Assembly (NCBI GenBank): GCA_020430865.1
Contig: JAGQIY010001326.1
Location: 1 to 7,327 of the forward strand
DNA from: Myxococcales bacterium
GTDB taxonomy: Bacteria > Myxococcota > Polyangia > Polyangiales > Polyangiaceae
DNA: 7,327 nucleotides
Direction: 5' to 3'
Shown here: in pieces, positions 6,426 to 7,327 of the stretch
Layout of the letters: every line of letters begins with the position of its first letter
Position numbering within the stretch: position 1 is the first letter of the stretch
Translations under genes and position numbers: made by a program
Notes under the pieces: generated by a model
The model's database searches: none
Seen by the model: the letters and a program-made list of their open reading frames with translations, nothing else
Told to the model about the DNA's origin: nothing

Positions 6426-6449
6426 GACAGGCGAACTTGCACCTGTCAA
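6426..6449 (-). promoter_or_regulatory. Palindrome overlapping a consensus -35 hexamer
   Basis: GACAGG (6426-6431) and CCTGTC (6442-6447) form a perfect 6-bp dyad with a 10-nt spacer, the arrangement expected for a dimeric regulator's operator. On the minus strand the right arm is part of TTGACA (6449-6444), a perfect -35 hexamer. The -10 partner is poor (TCTCAC or TCACGT at 16-18 bp), so promoter activity is doubtful. The element lies about 160 bp upstream of the phosphorylase gene and about 360 bp upstream of the barrel gene. Confidence 0.28.
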
Positions 6450-6606
6450 ACGAACAGTACGGAGCCCTTGGTGAGACACTCCTGCGAAACAATCCGTGGC
6501 GCCGGTTGCGAGCGCGAGTTCTGCGCTTGCCTTGGGTGGGTAGCCGGGCATGATGGGCGGGCTGTCCTGGGCCCCGTCTGCAGCGACCGTTCGTAACGTG
6601 TGAGAT

Positions 6607-7327
6607 ATGTTCTCCTTCACTCCTTTTCGCGTGCGTCGTTTCGAGTCTGTCCCCGCCTTGCCCGAGCCGCTGCTCCCGCTGCTCGAGATCGCCCAGAACC
6701 TGGGCTGGAGCTGGCATCACGAGTCGCTGGACCTGTTTGCCCGCATCGACCCGAAGCTCTGGCACTCGACGAAGCACAACCCGCTGTTGTTGCTCCGGCG
6801 CTGCTCGCAAGAGCGACTCGAGCAACTGGCGACGGACGAGTCCTACCTCTTGATGCTGGAGACGGTGCTGCGTCACTTGACCCAGCACTCGATGCCTCCG
6901 GGCTGGTTCGAGGCGCGGCATCCGAACGTCGACTGGTGCCGGATCGCCTACTTTTGCGCCGAGTTCGGCCTCGCGGAGTGTTTTCGCAACTACTCCGGAG
7001 GCCTCGGGATCCTGGCGGGCGATCACATGAAGAGCGCGTCGGGGTTGGGGATCCCGCTCACGGGTTTGGGCTTGCTGTACAGCCGAGGCTACACCCAGCA
7101 GCAGATCGATCGTGCCGGGATGCAGCACGACTACAGCCCGGATCTCGATCTGTACAATCTCCCGCTGCGCCGCGTGCTGGGGGATGATGGCAACCAGCTG
7201 AGCGTCGACGTCGAGTTTCCGGGACGCATGGTGAAGCTCGGGCTCTGGCAGGTTCAGGTCGGCCGCGTGAAGCTGATCCTGCTCGACGCGAACGTCCCCG
7301 AGAACAGCCCGGAAGATCGCGAGATCA
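6607..7327 (+). CDS. glgP: Alpha-glucan (glycogen) phosphorylase, N-terminal part, cut by window end
   Basis: The first 240 residues of a GT35 alpha-glucan phosphorylase of the TIGR02094 type, which releases glucose-1-phosphate from glycogen or maltodextrin in the cytoplasm. Residues about 16-77 match the DUF3417 N-terminal domain of this subgroup (LPEPLLPLLEIAQNLGWSW, then FARIDPKLW). The catalytic domain begins at 112 with RIAYFCAEFGLAE; NYSGGLGILAGDHMKSASG (128-146) and GLLYSRGYTQQQI (155-167) are diagnostic. Many relatives have HES after AEFGL; here it is AEC (123-125). The pyridoxal-phosphate lysine region lies far downstream, outside the window. An in-frame TGA two codons upstream (6601-6603) makes ATG at 6607 the first possible ATG start in this frame; no clear Shine-Dalgarno precedes it. 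The frame is open to the last base, so the gene is incomplete only because the window ends. It is divergent from the barrel operon. No other glycogen gene is in the window. Confidence 0.93.
   Translation, partial: MFSFTPFRVRRFESVPALPEPLLPLLEIAQNLGWSWHHESLDLFARIDPKLWHSTKHNPLLLLRRCSQERLEQLATDESYLLMLETVLRHLTQHSMPPGWFEARHPNVDWCRIAYFCAEFGLAECFRNYSGGLGILAGDHMKSASGLGIPLTGLGLLYSRGYTQQQIDRAGMQHDYSPDLDLYNLPLRRVLGDDGNQLSVDVEFPGRMVKLGLWQVQVGRVKLILLDANVPENSPEDREI

Larger units (their letters stand above)
6065..6606. other. 542-bp intergenic region between divergent barrel and phosphorylase genes
   Basis: No intact gene is convincing here. Open frames exist on both strands (for example plus 6045-6227 and 6139-6474) but have Arg/Ser-rich, shadow-like compositions. 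Contents that stand out are a 9-bp inverted repeat enclosing a G8 run (6247-6281), a GCC-repeat (6361-6373), a palindrome overlapping TTGACA on the minus strand (6426-6449), and a direct repeat GTGAGACA at 6422-6429 and 6471-6478. ACTATA at 6079-6084 reads TATAGT on the minus strand but lies too near the barrel ATG and lacks a -35. A minus-strand stretch, 6412 to 6229, has coding-like third positions if two single-base shifts are allowed (separate entry). Promoters for both divergent genes must lie here or nearby, but I cannot place them firmly. Confidence 0.6.

Noticed and set aside
6408..6620. 70-aa minus-strand open frame overlapping the phosphorylase start
   Set aside because: Mixed third-base use, overlaps the phosphorylase 5' end antisense, no recognisable features.

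Overview
The window is GC-rich DNA with a strong G/C preference at third codon positions. It encodes an outer-membrane beta-barrel of the Omp85 superfamily and two lipoproteins with clear lipoboxes, so the host is a Gram-negative bacterium. The base composition, the Pro-rich extension on the barrel, the small Cys-bearing lipoprotein and the DUF3417-type glucan phosphorylase would fit a myxobacterium (Myxococcota, Polyangia-like). That placement is inference; no rRNA or marker gene is present to confirm it.

Left part (12-2200): two divergent genes share a 95-bp spacer. On the minus strand lies an MFS_3 (EntS-like) drug/siderophore-type exporter. On the plus strand lies a class I SAM-dependent methyltransferase of the LCM/TIGR00027 type. 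A near-symmetrical TATA box in the spacer could serve both directions. Substrates of both proteins are unknown.

Middle part (2201-6064): a 144-bp spacer holds a three-copy GATCCGTGC-type motif that can form two mutually exclusive hairpins. It is followed by a sigma70-like promoter placed so close to an ATG that the mRNA of the next gene, a small orphan lipoprotein, may be leaderless. This gene converges (10-bp gap) on a two-gene minus-strand operon: first an Omp85-superfamily barrel lacking POTRA domains, then, through an ATGA overlap, a 542-aa lipoprotein. The lipoprotein carries a Lys / HxDxKxxN / DFG series like a kinase active site. This barrel plus exported kinase-like lipoprotein pair is the most interesting content of the window. 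I know of similar unstudied proteins in Acidobacteria and Myxococcota but of no assigned function.

Right part (6065-7327): a 542-bp spacer without an intact convincing gene separates the barrel operon from the divergent, window-truncated alpha-glucan (glycogen) phosphorylase gene. The spacer contains a 9-bp inverted repeat around a G8 run, a palindrome overlapping a consensus TTGACA, and a minus-strand small reading frame that only makes sense with two compensating single-base shifts at slippage-prone tracts. The phosphorylase is not functionally linked to its neighbours as far as the sequence shows.
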